From positions 1 through 6,643 of the forward strand of contig JALVRI010000118.1 of the NCBI GenBank assembly GCA_027031325.1: 6,643 bases of DNA, read 5' to 3'. The DNA comes from Desulfobacteraceae bacterium. Lineage in GTDB: Bacteria; Desulfobacterota; Desulfobacteria; Desulfobacterales; Desulfosarcinaceae. Shown here one piece after another: positions 5,545 through 6,643 of this stretch. The position numbers and the translations under genes are program-made. How positions within the stretch are numbered: the stretch's first letter is position 1; each line of letters begins with the position of its first letter. Below the pieces are notes generated by a model, which was not told the DNA's origin, made no database searches, and saw nothing but the letters and a program-made list of their open reading frames with translations.

Positions 5545-5661
5545 TTCACTGGATGCCGGTTCAGCTTGCCGGTGAATGCACGGCCGGGAACAAATACATG
5601 CTAACTATCTAATAATTAAATATAATTACTTATTGTAGGCATTTGAAGTGCATAATCCGGG
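5545..5661 (+). repeat. Sigma-54 promoter-region repeat, copy 2 (reads rightward)
   Basis: This copy aligns to minus-strand 895-780. It contains TTCAC (5545-5549) and GGTGAA (5571-5576), an interrupted dyad that could be an activator binding site; an AT-rich middle with TAATAATTAAAT (5610-5621), which might bind a bending protein such as IHF; and the -24/-12 elements. It occupies most of the gap between the divergent carboxypeptidase and response regulator genes. Conservation over about 115 bases, much longer than a core promoter, implies that upstream sites are under selection or that the duplication is recent. Confidence 0.85.
5637..5655 (+). promoter_or_regulatory. Sigma-54 (-24/-12) promoter of the response regulator gene
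   Basis: AGGCATTTGAAGTGCATAA has GG at 5638-5639 and GC at 5650-5651, the exact RpoN spacing; the -12 half GTGCA differs by one base from TTGCA. Transcription would start near 5663, leaving a leader of about 100 nt before the GTG at 5767. Because the gene downstream encodes a sigma-54 activator, self-activation is a natural inference. Confidence 0.65.
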
Positions 5662-5766
5662 TTCAAGATTTCCGGAAAAGATCCGATAGAAAAAACGACG
5701 CAGGTGGACTCTGCTGTTCAAAACCTTTGGCGATAATCCAGTTGGCCTTGTCAAAAGGTTGAAATC

Positions 5767-6643
5767 GTGTCGCAAACAAAAACTTTCACCTTATTGATAG
5801 TTGATGACGAACCGGCCATGCTGGCGGCGGTAAAACGAGTATTCCGGAAGTCACCCTACAGGATCAAAGTGGCCTCAGGTGGTCGTCAGGCCCTGGAAAT
5901 AGTCAGGCGGCAGCAGGTGGATGTGATTATTCTCGATTACAAGATGCCGGACATGGATGGACTCAAGGTTCTGAAAAGGGTCAAGCTCGAGCGCCCCGAA
6001 GTGCAGGTGATCATGCTAACCGGCAAGGGTGGGGTCAAAGAAGCCGTGGCCGCCATCAAGCTTGGGGCAAGCGATTTTCTGCTCAAGCCGTTTGAAACAG
6101 AGACTTTGCTGGCCAAAGTCGGGCAATGCTACCGAATTTGGCGCTTGGAGATGGAAAACAGGGCCTTGCGGGATGAAAGTGACCTGCGTTTTGAGTTCAG
6201 GAATCTGATTGGCAATTCACCTGTGATGCTACGCTTGAAACGTCAAATCCTTCAGATCGCTGCATCCGATGCCCCGGTACTGATTCAGGGAGCTACCGGT
6301 ACCGGTAAGGAGCTGGTTGCCAGGGCAATCCACGTTCACAGCCCACGGAACCCAAAGCCGTTTGTACCTGTTGATTGCGGGGCCCTTAACGAATCAACCC
6401 TGGGCAGCGAGCTGTTCGGGCACGTGAAAGGTGCTTTCACCGGGGCGGTTGAATCTACCACCGGCCTTATCAGGGCGGCTCATGGAGGGACTCTCTTTTT
6501 GGATGAGGTTGGAGAACTGCCGCTTTCCATGCAGGTCAGCCTGCTGCGGGCATTACAGGAAGGTGAAGTGCGTCCGGTCGGGTCGAGCCGCCAATTCAAA
6601 GTTGACGTCCGGGTGACTGCGGCCACCAATCAGGACCTGGAAA
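5767..6643 (+). CDS. NtrC-family sigma-54-dependent response regulator, 3'-truncated by window edge
   Basis: 292 residues are visible and the frame is open to the last base; the family is about 450-480, so the end of the AAA+ domain and the DNA-binding helix-turn-helix are missing. An N-terminal receiver domain (about 8-120) has the acidic pair Asp13-Asp14, phosphoacceptor Asp57 in LDYKMPDMDG, Thr85 and Lys107. The AAA+ sigma-54 interaction domain begins at about 150 with FRNLIGNSP, Walker A GATGTGKE, the sigma-54 contact loop GAFTGA, Walker B TLFLDEVGELP, and the LLRALQEGEVRPVG segment. So it is an intact-looking phosphorylation-controlled activator of RpoN promoters. The start is GTG at 5767: an in-frame TAA at 5734 blocks anything further up, no other start lies between, AAAAGG is eight bases before, and the next ATG is past the acidic pair. 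It lies downstream of a sigma-54 promoter. No sensor kinase is in the window; its signal is unknown. Confidence 0.93.
   Translation, partial: MSQTKTFTLLIVDDEPAMLAAVKRVFRKSPYRIKVASGGRQALEIVRRQQVDVIILDYKMPDMDGLKVLKRVKLERPEVQVIMLTGKGGVKEAVAAIKLGASDFLLKPFETETLLAKVGQCYRIWRLEMENRALRDESDLRFEFRNLIGNSPVMLRLKRQILQIAASDAPVLIQGATGTGKELVARAIHVHSPRNPKPFVPVDCGALNESTLGSELFGHVKGAFTGAVESTTGLIRAAHGGTLFLDEVGELPLSMQVSLLRALQEGEVRPVGSSRQFKVDVRVTAATNQDLE

Noticed and set aside
780..5661. Phase-variable inversion of the 4.7-kb segment between the inverted promoter repeats
   Set aside because: The repeats are only about 86% identical with short perfect runs, no recombinase gene is present, and inversion would separate the riboswitch operon from nothing useful; a regulatory duplication is simpler.
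1..6643. CRISPR arrays, tRNA or rRNA genes, origins, attachment sites
   Set aside because: No regularly spaced repeats, cloverleaf or rRNA-like segments were seen on either strand.

Overview
The window looks like a piece of a chromosome from an anaerobic Desulfobacterota-type bacterium (a sulfate reducer or relative). This is inferred from the gene mix: a FolE2-type GTP cyclohydrolase, a B12-riboswitch-controlled radical SAM/SPASM peptide maturase, an NtrC-family regulator with sigma-54 promoters, and a small inverted-repeat element of a kind I associate with that group. Base composition is moderate, with GC-rich coding and AT-rich promoters. No rRNA, tRNA, CRISPR array or full insertion sequence was seen.

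Layout. Bases 1-566 (+) hold the 3' part of folE2. A 140-bp MITE-like element (567-706) starts directly after its stop codon. Bases 707-1036 have no gene but contain a sigma-54 promoter region reading leftward (780-895) and a few hairpins. On the minus strand, from right to left, come a PBP4-type D-Ala-D-Ala carboxypeptidase (5394-4144), a hydroxypyruvate reductase very like the plant peroxisomal enzyme (4094-2901), a likely sigma-70 promoter, a cobalamin riboswitch (about 2837-2666) with a strong intrinsic terminator (2634-2593), a 39-residue precursor peptide gene cbpA (2547-2428), and its radical SAM maturase cbpB (2431-1037). The divergent intergenic region 5395-5766 carries the second copy of the sigma-54 promoter region (5545-5661), reading rightward into an NtrC-type response regulator that starts with GTG at 5767 and runs off the window.

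How it fits together. The riboswitch and terminator should switch cbpA-cbpB off when B12 is plentiful, so the modified peptide is predicted to be made under cobalamin limitation. The peptide gene is easily missed because it is short; its ATGA overlap with cbpB fixes the maturase start inside a longer open frame.

The most unusual feature is a pair of inverted, about 86% identical promoter regions (78 of 91 bases by hand count) about 4.7 kb apart. Each has -24/-12 sigma-54 elements, an AT-rich middle and TTCAC/GTGAA half-sites upstream. One copy drives the sigma-54 activator gene itself. The other has no protein gene downstream and points at the MITE and the antisense strand of folE2, which suggests an activator-controlled non-coding RNA or a relic promoter.
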